A stretch of DNA of 64,000 nucleotides from Lentzea alba. GTDB lineage: Bacteria; Actinomycetota; Actinomycetes; Mycobacteriales; Pseudonocardiaceae. The position numbers and the translations under genes were made by a program. The notes below the pieces were generated by a model. That model did not search any database. It was given only the letters and a program-made list of their open reading frames with translations, and was not told the DNA's origin. Positions 34,329 through 42,527 of this stretch are shown here, piece after piece. The stretch's first letter is position 1. Each line of letters begins with the position of its first letter. The DNA is taken from the NCBI RefSeq assembly GCF_011067745.1, contig NZ_JAAMPJ010000001.1:606829-670828 (forward strand), in the 5' to 3' direction.

Positions 34329-35864
34329 ATGTATCGCAAGAGAATCGCGGCGACACTGGCCGCTGTGACGGCAACGTCCCTGCTGATCGCGCCACCGGCT
34401 CAGGCTCAGTCGGGGTTCGCCACGCAGGAGATCAAGTGGCAGAAGTGCTTCGACCCGGTACCGCCGGGCTTCCCGCCCGGCGCGGAACGCCTGGAGTGCG
34501 GCACCTTCACCGCGCCCATGGACTGGAACAACCCGAACAACGGCAAGACCATCACGATCGCCGTGAGCCGCACCAAGCCGGTGAACGGCAAGGCGAAGAC
34601 CGCGGTCTTCACCAACCCCGGCGGCCCCGGCGGTGAAGGACGCACGCTGCCGCTGGTCTACCTGAACCGGCCGAAGCTGAGCGAGAACGCCGAGATCTAC
34701 GGCATCGACGTGCGCGGCACGGGTGCCAGCAGCAACATCACCTGCGGCCTGTTCGACACGCTCGGCTCGACGGACCCGCGCGACCGCGGCAAGGCCAACC
34801 TCGACCTGCTCTACGGCGGCATGGAGCTGCAGGCCAAGTTCTGCCAGACCAAGTCCGGTGAGCTCGGCAGGTACGTCACCACCGACCAGACGGTGAAGGA
34901 CCTCGACCTGCTGCGCCAGGTGCTCGGCCGCAAGAAGGTCGACTGGCTCGGTTACTCGGGCGGCAGCTGGATGGGCGCCTACTACGCCACGTACTTCCCG
35001 AAGACGCTGGACAAGATCGTGCTCGACTCCAACGTCGACTTCACCGGCACGTGGCAACCGGTGTTCGACAACTTCGGCATGGGCTTCGAGCGGCGCTTCC
35101 GCGTCGACTTCCTGCCCTGGGTGGCCAAGTACGACAACGTCTACCACCTCGGCAAGACCGCCGAAGAGGTGCGGCAGGCCTACGAGCGGACGCGCGCGAA
35201 GCTCGCGCAACAGCCCGTCACCCTGCCGGAGGGCACGTACTACCCGGTGACGCTCGACTTCGTGCTCATCCAGGGCCAGTACAGCAAGTACTCGTTCGAC
35301 GGTGCCGCGCGGAAGCTGGCCGAACTGGCGGGTGCGGTGCCCGCGCAGCTGACGGCGCAGGCGAGCTACCCGGACGCGCAGACCGCCACGCTCAACTCGA
35401 TCCTGTGCAACGACACGCCGTTCCGCGGTGACCGCAGGTACCTGGAACGCGACGCTGCCCGGGACGGGGCCAAGTGGCCGCTGATGGGGTACTACCAGAT
35501 CATGGGCCCCTGTGCGTACTGGGACCGCCCGAACGTGAACCTCAAGCACCCCAACGGCATCGGCGTCACGCCGACGCTGATGGTGCAGTCCGAACGGGAC
35601 GCGCCGACGCCGATCGAGGGCGCGCGCAGGTCGCACGCCGGGTTCGCCGGCTCGCGGATGCTGACCGTGAAGGACGAGGGTGACCACGGCATCTACGGGT
35701 TCGGCAACGACTGCGTCAACGACGTCGTCGAGCGCTACCTCGTCGACCGCGTGACTCCGTCGAAGGACCTGACCTGCCCCGGCGTGCCGCTGCCCGAACC
35801 GGGCCAGCAGCAGGCCGGTGTGCTGGAACAGGCACGGAAGCTGGCGGTTCAGCTCGGCTGGTGA
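34329..35864 (+). CDS. Secreted alpha/beta-hydrolase, tripeptidyl-peptidase (S33) type, copy 2
   Basis: 511 residues, same length as copy 1 and clearly homologous throughout: QEIKWQKCF, FTAPMDWNNPNNGKTITIAVS, TNPGGPGG, GYSGGSWMGAYYATYF and VQSERDAPTPIEGA. All catalytic motifs are intact. The signal peptide ends at AQA. GGGGGAAACGC precedes the ATG. Both copies are probably expressed together; divergence is concentrated near the C-terminus and around the cap domain, suggesting different peptide preference. Confidence 0.88.
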   Translation: MYRKRIAATLAAVTATSLLIAPPAQAQSGFATQEIKWQKCFDPVPPGFPPGAERLECGTFTAPMDWNNPNNGKTITIAVSRTKPVNGKAKTAVFTNPGGPGGEGRTLPLVYLNRPKLSENAEIYGIDVRGTGASSNITCGLFDTLGSTDPRDRGKANLDLLYGGMELQAKFCQTKSGELGRYVTTDQTVKDLDLLRQVLGRKKVDWLGYSGGSWMGAYYATYFPKTLDKIVLDSNVDFTGTWQPVFDNFGMGFERRFRVDFLPWVAKYDNVYHLGKTAEEVRQAYERTRAKLAQQPVTLPEGTYYPVTLDFVLIQGQYSKYSFDGAARKLAELAGAVPAQLTAQASYPDAQTATLNSILCNDTPFRGDRRYLERDAARDGAKWPLMGYYQIMGPCAYWDRPNVNLKHPNGIGVTPTLMVQSERDAPTPIEGARRSHAGFAGSRMLTVKDEGDHGIYGFGNDCVNDVVERYLVDRVTPSKDLTCPGVPLPEPGQQQAGVLEQARKLAVQLGW

Positions 35865-36532
35865 CAGTCGAACAGAGTTGCGGCGGCCGGGAACGACCGC
35901 CGCAGCTCGTTCGCCCGTTCCTCGGTGATCGGCCACGCGGAACCGTGGTGCGCCACCCCGAGCACGTGCACGCGGTGCCAGCCGGGTCCCATGGACCACT
36001 CGGCGCACCGCGTTCCGTCGTCGCCGCCCCACGTCCGCAGCACCCGCTGCAGCACGTGGTCGACGACCGCCCAGTAGCGGTAACGGCCGTCCGCCGGCGT
36101 GCGGTTGAGGTGCGTCACGGACTCCTCCAGCTCACGCGCTCGCTCCGCGCCGATCTCGACCCGCCGGTCCCCCTCGAACACGCAGGGGCCGACCACCCGC
36201 CAGCGGTCGCTGACGAACGTCCTCTCCGCGAGCACTCCGTTGGCGTCGTTCCACAGATGCGCGAGTCGCATGGGATCGCCTTCGTCGTCCAGGAACGCGT
36301 AGTACCGGTGCTCGATCCGCGACGGACGCGGTGTCCAGGACGTCAGCAGGCGGTCGAGCACCTCACCGCCGACCGGTTCGCCGAGACTCCACTGACGACC
36401 GGCGGGCACCCAGTCGCGGTTCTCGTCGTAGCGCTCGAACCTGCGGCTCCCGGCCGGCTCGCGCAGGAGCAGGAACGGGTCGGTGACCTCCGGGTGGAAG
36501 TGGTTCACCACCGCGAAGTAGCGGTCTCTCAT
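35849..36532 (-). CDS. Hypothetical protein with repeated YxAxVxH-type segments
   Basis: 227 residues from the ATG at 36532, chosen because GGGAG precedes it. MRDRYFAVVNHFH, EHRYYAFLDDEGDPM and RYRYWAVVDHVLQRVL look like three copies of an aromatic-rich unit, giving a possible repeat-built beta protein. No signal peptide or known family. Last gene of the operon headed by the UDP-GlcNAc 2-epimerase; 16 bases of its 3' end overlap the convergent S33 gene. Confidence 0.65.
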   Translation of the reverse strand: MRDRYFAVVNHFHPEVTDPFLLLREPAGSRRFERYDENRDWVPAGRQWSLGEPVGGEVLDRLLTSWTPRPSRIEHRYYAFLDDEGDPMRLAHLWNDANGVLAERTFVSDRWRVVGPCVFEGDRRVEIGAERARELEESVTHLNRTPADGRYRYWAVVDHVLQRVLRTWGGDDGTRCAEWSMGPGWHRVHVLGVAHHGSAWPITEERANELRRSFPAAATLFDCHQPS

Positions 36533-36545
36533 GCGGCTCCCAGCC

Positions 36546-37160
36546 TCAGCCCGGCTGGCGAACCTCCAGCACGGCCTCGGAAAACGTCGTGTACCAAGGA
36601 CTTTCGGTGAACTTCGGGCCGGTCTCCTCGCCCAGGTAGAGGTCGACGTGCCGCTGCCCGCCGAGCCCCGGCGTGAACTCGTCGGTGATCTCCCACGACG
36701 AGGACGCGAGCTTCTGGCAGACGGTGTGGTTGACGTTAGCGCCCTCCGGCGTCTGTCCACAGGAGACCAGCTTGATCCGCGACCCGGTCTTCAGCCCGTC
36801 AGCTGCCGCGGAGACGAAGGGCTGCAGGGGTTTGCCGAACGCGTCCCGCGGCTCGGAGTCGAGCCAGTACCCCTTGTCGTGCGACCAGTTGAGGTACCGG
36901 CCGGAGGCGGTCCGGCCGGTGCCTTCGTCCTTCACCGCCTTCGCGAAGGACTGCGGGAACGTACCGAGCAGGTCGTCGCCGTTCTCGCAGTCGATGACCG
37001 GGCACCCGCGCACGGGCACCGGCGGTCCACTGTGGAACGACTCGACCGCCGTGTAGTAGACGGTGACCTGCCAGCCCTCGTCCGTGCCGCCGGGTGCGGG
37101 CGGCCCGGCCTGACCGGCGGAACACCCGGCCAGCACCAGCACCGCCCACACCCAGCGCAC
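36546..37160 (-). CDS. Lipoprotein, possibly 3D/double-psi-barrel domain
   Basis: 204 residues from a GTG with AGGAGG 5 bases before it. The lipobox LAGC lies near residue 13. The folded part contains VTVYYTAVESFHSG, CPVIDCENGDDLLG, LKTGSRIKLVSCG and GGQRHVDLYLGEE; the opening VTxYY and closing HVDLY resemble 3D/RlpA-like cell-wall-acting double-psi barrels, but the Asp triad is not certain. It lies 11 bases after the DUF2334 gene in the polysaccharide operon, so a cell-wall role is plausible. Confidence 0.7.
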   Translation of the reverse strand: MRWVWAVLVLAGCSAGQAGPPAPGGTDEGWQVTVYYTAVESFHSGPPVPVRGCPVIDCENGDDLLGTFPQSFAKAVKDEGTGRTASGRYLNWSHDKGYWLDSEPRDAFGKPLQPFVSAAADGLKTGSRIKLVSCGQTPEGANVNHTVCQKLASSSWEITDEFTPGLGGQRHVDLYLGEETGPKFTESPWYTTFSEAVLEVRQPG

Positions 37161-37171
37161 AGAACCTCCTG

Positions 37172-38950
37172 TCAGCCCGCCATCAGCGTGCCGACCGAGA
37201 CGAACGTGTAACCCGCCGCCTTCAGCCCGTTGACGGTCTGCCGCAAGTACCCGGTACCGAGGTACGGGTGGTAGAAGAAGCTCGCGACACCATCATCGAC
37301 CACCTTGAGCTGTTGCGCCGTCTTGACCAGGTCGGCGGGCAGCCGGGCGGGGTGGTTGTTGAACGGCTCGGGCTCGACGTTGCCCACCGCTTCCGGCGCC
37401 ACGACGGAGCCGTAGACGTCGCGGACCAGGTACGGGAAGTACTGGCCGTAGATCTTGTCGTACTGCGGGTTGCCGGTGCCGCACGCGCCACCGGGGCAGT
37501 ACCCGCCGAAGTACAGGCCGCGGTCGTAGCGCTTGCCGAAGTTCTGCTGGATGACCCGGTAGTCCACGGCCGACGCAGCGTAGTGCGGCGGCTCGAAGAT
37601 GGTCGGCTTGGGGAAGCCGGCCAGCGCGAACGCGGTCGACGCAGAATTGATCCGGCCCTGCATCCACGCCGCCGAGTCACCGGGCACCGGGCCGTCGTAG
37701 ATCACGCTGTCGTTCTCGTTGACGTGAGCCAGGTAGAACTCGAAGTCGTTGCCGCTGCGGCCGTCGTACGGGTTGACCAGCTTCCCGAACTGGTGCGTGT
37801 AGCCGTGCATCAGGATCGTGCCGCCGCGCTGCGTCATGTACCGCAGTGCATTGATGACCTGCGGTTTCTGCGCCAGGTTCGCCGCCTCGGGTACGCCGTT
37901 GTTGTCGGCGCCCAGCGGGTTCTCGTAGCGCGGGTAGACCGCGATGCTGAACGGGATGTTCTGCGACTTCAGGTAGTCCGCGATCGCGCGCAGCTCGTTC
38001 GGGTCGGCGTCGGGGCCGACGTCCTCGATGCGCACCAGCGCCCGCTTGCGGTCCGCCATCGTGGGGTTCGAGATCTTGCTGATCAGGTCCGCCGCGGCCA
38101 GGTACCGGTCGCCGTGGTCGACGTAGCTGAACGGGATCTCGCCGATGTAGGTCAGGTTCTTGGCCTTGGTGGCCCAGTTGATCGGGCCGACGGCCGACCC
38201 GGTCGCGATGGCCGGTGCCGACGCGATCGCCGGGTTGGTGATCGAGGTGATCATCAGGCCGGACGGGACGGTGAGCGGGCTGCGGCCGAGGTCGGTGTTC
38301 TCGTACCGGACCGTGGTCGCGGCACCTGTGTCGTACTGGACCCAGTTCCAGCCGTACGTCGTCTGGAAGCTCGGCGCGCGGGCGGTGAGCTGCCAGATGT
38401 TGTGCGCCATCCACAACACCGGCCTGCTGCCCGCGAGCACGTCGTCGAGGAACGCCACCGGGATCGGCTCGTCGTAGGTCGAGCCGATGTAGATCACGCC
38501 GGTGTAGCCGGACATCTCACCGGCGGCGTACGAGCCGACCGGGTGCATGACGTACGAGCTGCCGTGCGAGGCGAGGTTGCCCGTCTGCACCGCGTACGCC
38601 TCGCCGAGCCACGCCCAGGGACCGGTGCTGTCGTAGAGGATCAGCGTCTTCTGCGTCGACTTCGCGCCTGGTGCGCCGCCACCGTTCGTACCGGTGGCGG
38701 CGGCTTGTGCGGAAGCCAGGCCGAGCGTCCCGAGCACCGTCGAGATCACGCCGGGCTGGGTGGTGCGCTTGGTGATGCGCGGGCTGGTGGTCGACGGCGT
38801 GGTGTCCGGCGTGGGCGGCGCGGGCAGCACGTTGTCGACGATCTCGCCGAGGTTGAGGTCGAGCGAGAGGTCCGCCGCCTGCGCGGGCGCGGGGACCGCG
38901 GAGACGGCCAGGGCGACCCCGACCGCCAGCTTGAACAGTCTGGCCTTCAT
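37172..38950 (-). CDS. Secreted DUF2334 polysaccharide-deacetylase-like protein
   Basis: 592 residues with a signal peptide (cleavage after AQA, about residue 25) and a Pro/Thr-rich region before the domain. RALVRIEDVGPDADPNEL carries the Asp-containing first motif of the DUF2334 family, related to NodB deacetylases; GGTILMHGYTHQFG gives the His metal ligands, and FEPPHYAAS a later motif. It probably removes acetyl groups from an extracellular polysaccharide. It overlaps the epimerase gene by 4 bases and is divergent from a GT2 synthase. Confidence 0.85.
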   Translation of the reverse strand: MKARLFKLAVGVALAVSAVPAPAQAADLSLDLNLGEIVDNVLPAPPTPDTTPSTTSPRITKRTTQPGVISTVLGTLGLASAQAAATGTNGGGAPGAKSTQKTLILYDSTGPWAWLGEAYAVQTGNLASHGSSYVMHPVGSYAAGEMSGYTGVIYIGSTYDEPIPVAFLDDVLAGSRPVLWMAHNIWQLTARAPSFQTTYGWNWVQYDTGAATTVRYENTDLGRSPLTVPSGLMITSITNPAIASAPAIATGSAVGPINWATKAKNLTYIGEIPFSYVDHGDRYLAAADLISKISNPTMADRKRALVRIEDVGPDADPNELRAIADYLKSQNIPFSIAVYPRYENPLGADNNGVPEAANLAQKPQVINALRYMTQRGGTILMHGYTHQFGKLVNPYDGRSGNDFEFYLAHVNENDSVIYDGPVPGDSAAWMQGRINSASTAFALAGFPKPTIFEPPHYAASAVDYRVIQQNFGKRYDRGLYFGGYCPGGACGTGNPQYDKIYGQYFPYLVRDVYGSVVAPEAVGNVEPEPFNNHPARLPADLVKTAQQLKVVDDGVASFFYHPYLGTGYLRQTVNGLKAAGYTFVSVGTLMAG

Positions 38951-40203
38951 GCCACATCCACCTCTCCGGACAGGCGCAGAGTCGCGCTGCCCGCGTAAGG
39001 AGCGAACTCAACGGGTCGTTGCTGCTGCAGGCCCAGCAGCCAGGCCAGGGCCTGTTCGGTGCGCACGGACGCGAGCCCGTCACCGAACGGGTTGCCGTCG
39101 GCGGTCATCGCCTCGCGCGCGGAAGGGTTGTCGAGCAGCCGCACGGTCAGCGACGTGATCCGCTCGCGGTCGGTGCCGACGAGCACGGCGCAGCCCGCGT
39201 TGACGGCCTCCATCCGCTCGGTCACGTCCCGCAGCACCAGCGCCGGCACGCCGAACGACGGCGCCTCCTCCTGGATGCCACCGGAGTCGGACAGCACCAA
39301 CGTGCACTGCGCGAGCAGGCGGGCCAGCTGCGCGTACGGCAACGGGTCGGTGATCGTGACGCGGCCGACTCCGCCCAGCACGTCCAGCACCTGCCGGCGC
39401 ACGGCCGGGTTCGGGTGGGCGGGGAGCACGACCTCGACGTCGGAGCGGGCCTCGACGACGTCGGCCACCGCGTGCAGCACGCGGTCGAGCGGCTCGCCCC
39501 ACGACTCGCGGCGGTGCGTCGTGACCAGCACCAGGCGTGACTGTCCACCCTGGACCCGGTTCTCGATCTCCTGCAGCCGTGGGTCGCCGTAGGGGGCGCG
39601 GCGGGCGGCCACGTCGAGCACGGCGTCCACCACGGTGTTGCCGATGGTCAGGACGTTGTTGCCCTGCAACGACTCCGCGGCGAGGTGCGCGGCGGAGTCG
39701 GCGGTCGGCGCGAGGTGCAGCGAGGCGAGCTGGCCGACCATCTTGCGGTTCCCCTCCTCGGGGAAGGGCGAGGTCAGGTCGTACGAGCGCAGCCCGGCCT
39801 CCAAGTGCACGACCGGGATCTGTTGCCAGAACGCGGCCAGCGCCCCGGCGAGCGTGGTCGTCGTGTCGCCCTGCACGAGCACCGCGCTCGGCGAGCGTTC
39901 GGCGAAGAGCCGGTCGAGCTCCTCGATCAGCTGGCTGGTCAGCTCGGCCTGCCCGCCCGTGACGCGGTTCAGCTTCAGCCGGACGTCGGCCTCAAAGCCG
40001 AACGACTCCAGCGCCTGGTCGACCATCTCCGGGTGTTGCCCGGAGTTCACCAGCACGGGCCGGATGCGCCCGCCAGCGAACATGGCGGCGGCGACCGGTG
40101 CCATCTTCACTGCTTCCGGTCGCGTTCCCGCAACCAGAAAAACCTCGGGAACCTCGCCCCGGTCGAACTGCCGAGGGCCGGGCACCAGGGCACTTAGTCC
40201 CAT
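38947..40203 (-). CDS. wecB: UDP-N-acetylglucosamine 2-epimerase
   Basis: 418 residues; AGAGG 6 bases before ATG 40203. FLVAGTRPEAVKMAPV, SGQHPEMVDQAL, GDTTTTLAGALAAFW, VVHLEAGLRS, LVTTHRRESWG and LSDSGGIQEEAPSFGVPALVLRDVTERMEA match WecB/MnaA non-hydrolysing epimerases that convert UDP-GlcNAc to UDP-ManNAc for teichoic acid, enterobacterial common antigen or capsule synthesis. It is cytoplasmic. First gene of a four-gene operon with DUF2334, a lipoprotein and a hypothetical; the neighbouring GT2 synthase may use its product. Confidence 0.9.
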   Translation of the reverse strand: MGLSALVPGPRQFDRGEVPEVFLVAGTRPEAVKMAPVAAAMFAGGRIRPVLVNSGQHPEMVDQALESFGFEADVRLKLNRVTGGQAELTSQLIEELDRLFAERSPSAVLVQGDTTTTLAGALAAFWQQIPVVHLEAGLRSYDLTSPFPEEGNRKMVGQLASLHLAPTADSAAHLAAESLQGNNVLTIGNTVVDAVLDVAARRAPYGDPRLQEIENRVQGGQSRLVLVTTHRRESWGEPLDRVLHAVADVVEARSDVEVVLPAHPNPAVRRQVLDVLGGVGRVTITDPLPYAQLARLLAQCTLVLSDSGGIQEEAPSFGVPALVLRDVTERMEAVNAGCAVLVGTDRERITSLTVRLLDNPSAREAMTADGNPFGDGLASVRTEQALAWLLGLQQQRPVEFAPYAGSATLRLSGEVDVA

Positions 40204-40310
40204 CTTTTACCTCTTTGGACTACTCAGGCACGCGCGGCGAACGTGCGCCATCACTCGTAGCGACTCGACGGTCGCTCACAATCAATTGGTACCCGCCTCG
40301 CGCAGGTACC

Positions 40311-40373
40311 GCCATATCGGTGATTAGCTTGACGAACTGCGTGTAACGGCGGTGCATTCGTCCCCGATATGGC
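40311..40373. promoter_or_regulatory. Separated 10-bp inverted repeat, possible operator
   Basis: GCCATATCGG at 40311-40320 and its exact reverse complement at 40364-40373, 43 bases apart, in the shared promoter of the polysaccharide genes. It could bind a dimer pair or form a looped repressor complex. Confidence 0.4.
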
Positions 40374-40376
40374 CGG

Positions 40377-40406
40377 TTGACGCTCTACTTCACCAGCCCT
40401 TAGTCT
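40377..40406 (+). promoter_or_regulatory. Candidate sigma-70-type promoter for the GT2 synthase
   Basis: TTGACG (40377-40382), an 18-base spacer and TAGTCT (40401-40406). It lies directly after the right half of the inverted repeat, where a bound regulator would block it. Confidence 0.35.
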
Positions 40407-40550
40407 CGCCTCGAACACCAGCTCCCGGCCTTGCTGTCTGGTATCTCGTACCGGCCCAGCGCATCGTTACCAGGAGCAAGCAATGCCTCAACTTCATCTC
40501 CGGTGCGCTGTTGTTGCCAGCGCAACCGATTTTGTAGACAGGTTTGTGTC

Positions 40551-41873
40551 ATGACCGACACGACACAATTCGCGACGTTCATGCTCGTCCTGCTCGTGTT
40601 TTGGCCCAGTTACAACCTGGTGCTCGCACTGTTCGTCTGGTGGCGGCCGAAACCGGGTGGACCAGAAGTTCCTTCGAGACATCCACTGCAGTACTGGATC
40701 ATCATTCCGGCGTTGAACGAGGAACGCGTGGTAGCTAACACGGTGCGTTCCGCGCTCGCGTTGGACGGCGCGCGCACACCGGTTCAGGTCGTCGTCGTGG
40801 ACGACGGCTCGGACGACCGCACGCCGCACGTGCTCGCCGAGATCGACGACCACCGGCTGCACGTGCTGCGCCGCAACCCGCCGGAGGCCCGGAAGGGCAA
40901 AGGTGAGGCGCTGAACCACGCGTTCCGGTACGTCCGGGGCCTCGCCGAGGAGGCCGGCACCGTGCACCGCACGATCGTCGGCGTGATCGACGGCGACGGC
41001 CGCGGCGAGCCCGGCATGTTGTCCGAGATCAGCGCGTACTTCGCGCAACGCGGTGTCGGCGCCGTGCAGTGCCGGGTCCGCATCCACAACCGCACGAACC
41101 TGCTGGCGTTCCTGCAGGACCTGGAGTTCAGCTGTGTCGTGGACGCCTCGCAGTCGCTGCGCGACGTCGTCGGCACGGTCGGGCTCGGCGGCAACGGCCA
41201 GTTCGTGCGGCTCAAGTCCTTGATGGACCTCGGCGACGCGCCCTGGTCCGCCTGTCTGGTCGAGGACCTGGAGTTGGGTCTGCGCGTGCACCTGACCGGC
41301 CAGCGCATCCGTTACGCCACGCACGCGACGATCACCCAGCAGGGCCTGACCGACGTGCAACGGCTGCTGCGCCAGCGCACCCGCTGGGGCCAGGGCAACC
41401 TGCAGTGCCTCGGGTACGTGCCGAAGCTGATCAGGACCAAGCACGTGGGGTCCGTCGCGCTGCTCGAGTTCCTGCAGTACCTGCTGACGCCGTGGCTGGT
41501 CGCGCCGATGACGTTGCTCATCACCGCGCTGGTGGGCGTCAACTTCTACGCGCAGTTCAGCGGCCAGACCATCGGGTCGTTCACCGCGAACGGCTCGAAC
41601 ACCTTGCTGGCACTGGGAATCTGGCTCGTGGCGCTGGTGCTGCCCGGCCTGATCTGGGCGGCGGTGCACCGGCTCAAGCACGGTGACGAGCCGCTGTGGC
41701 GGTGCCTCGCGGTCGGCCTGGCGTATCCGCTGTTCCTGATCCTGGGCTCGATCTCGACGTTGCGCGCGCTCTACCGGCACTTCGCCGGGCGCAACTCGTG
41801 GGCGAAGACGGAACGGCTGGCGGAGAAGGAAGTTCCAGCGGTCGGTGCGAAGCCGGTGCCGAAGATCGCTTAG
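40551..41873 (+). CDS. Membrane GT2 processive glycosyltransferase
   Basis: 440 residues. An N-terminal helix (residues 6-28), then a cytoplasmic GT-A domain with VVVVDDGSDDRTP, VIDGDGRGE, the acceptor Asp in CLVEDLELG and QRTRWGQG (Q-x-x-R-W); then three to four C-terminal helices. This D, D, D, QxxRW layout is that of cellulose, hyaluronan and poly-GlcNAc synthases, which polymerise and extrude a polysaccharide. Divergent from wecB and DUF2334, it probably makes a ManNAc- or GlcNAc-containing polymer later deacetylated outside. It ends one base from the convergent regulator. Confidence 0.88.
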   Translation: MTDTTQFATFMLVLLVFWPSYNLVLALFVWWRPKPGGPEVPSRHPLQYWIIIPALNEERVVANTVRSALALDGARTPVQVVVVDDGSDDRTPHVLAEIDDHRLHVLRRNPPEARKGKGEALNHAFRYVRGLAEEAGTVHRTIVGVIDGDGRGEPGMLSEISAYFAQRGVGAVQCRVRIHNRTNLLAFLQDLEFSCVVDASQSLRDVVGTVGLGGNGQFVRLKSLMDLGDAPWSACLVEDLELGLRVHLTGQRIRYATHATITQQGLTDVQRLLRQRTRWGQGNLQCLGYVPKLIRTKHVGSVALLEFLQYLLTPWLVAPMTLLITALVGVNFYAQFSGQTIGSFTANGSNTLLALGIWLVALVLPGLIWAAVHRLKHGDEPLWRCLAVGLAYPLFLILGSISTLRALYRHFAGRNSWAKTERLAEKEVPAVGAKPVPKIA

Positions 41874-42527
41874 CTAGAAGGCTCCTGGGTGGGTGCGTCT
41901 GCGTCTGGCCGCGTAGACGCCCGCCTCGGTGCGGCGGTCGAAGCCGAGCTTGTGCAGCAACGACGACACGTAGTTCTTGACGGTCTTCTCGGCGAGGAAG
42001 AGCCGGTTCGCGATCTGCCGGTTCGTCATGCCCTCGGCGATGAGGTCGAGGATGCGGCGTTCCTGCGGGCTCAACGCGGCATAGCGCGGATCCTCCTCTG
42101 GCCCGCCTCGCAGCCGTTGCAGAACGGTCGCCGTGACCCCGGCGTGCAGCAACGAGCCGCCAGAGGCGAGCGTGCGGACTGCGGCGACCAGATCGATGCC
42201 GGAGACCTCTTTCAGCATGTAGCCCGACGCGCCGGCCATGATCGCGCCGAACAGCGCCTCGTCGTCCGAATAGGACGTGAGCATCAGGCACGCGGGCGGC
42301 GGTTGCACGAGACTCCGGATCTCCCGGCACACCGTGACCCCGTCGCCGTCGGGCAACCGGACGTCGATGATCGCCACATCAGGTTTGAGATGCGGCGCCT
42401 GGGCCACCGCGGCGGTCGCGCTGTCCGCCTGCCCCACGACTTTGATGTCGTCCGCCTGCGCCAGGAGCTGCACCAGCCCGCGCCGCACGATCTCGTGGTC
42501 GTCCACCAACAGCACCGCTATCGCCAT
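41874..42527 (-). CDS. NarL/DevR-type response regulator
   Basis: 217 residues from ATG 42527. The receiver domain has AVLLVDDHEIV with the acidic pair, phospho-acceptor D55 (VAIIDVRLPDGDG) and K106 (YMLKEVSG); the C-terminus has a LuxR helix-turn-helix (LSPQERRILDLIAEGMTNRQI, KTVKNYVSSLLHKLGF). Similar in layout to DevR/DosR regulators. Its start overlaps the kinase gene by 10 bases. Confidence 0.9.
   Translation of the reverse strand: MAIAVLLVDDHEIVRRGLVQLLAQADDIKVVGQADSATAAVAQAPHLKPDVAIIDVRLPDGDGVTVCREIRSLVQPPPACLMLTSYSDDEALFGAIMAGASGYMLKEVSGIDLVAAVRTLASGGSLLHAGVTATVLQRLRGGPEEDPRYAALSPQERRILDLIAEGMTNRQIANRLFLAEKTVKNYVSSLLHKLGFDRRTEAGVYAARRRRTHPGAF

Larger units (their letters stand above)
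40204..40550. other. 347-bp divergent promoter region between wecB and GT2 synthase
   Basis: No gene is supported. The region is less GC-rich than its surroundings and holds an inverted repeat pair (GCCATATCGG 40311-40320 and CCGATATGGC 40364-40373) and promoter-like TTGACG boxes at 40329 and 40377. The leader before the GT2 start is about 145 bases, leaving room for RNA-level control. Confidence 0.6.
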
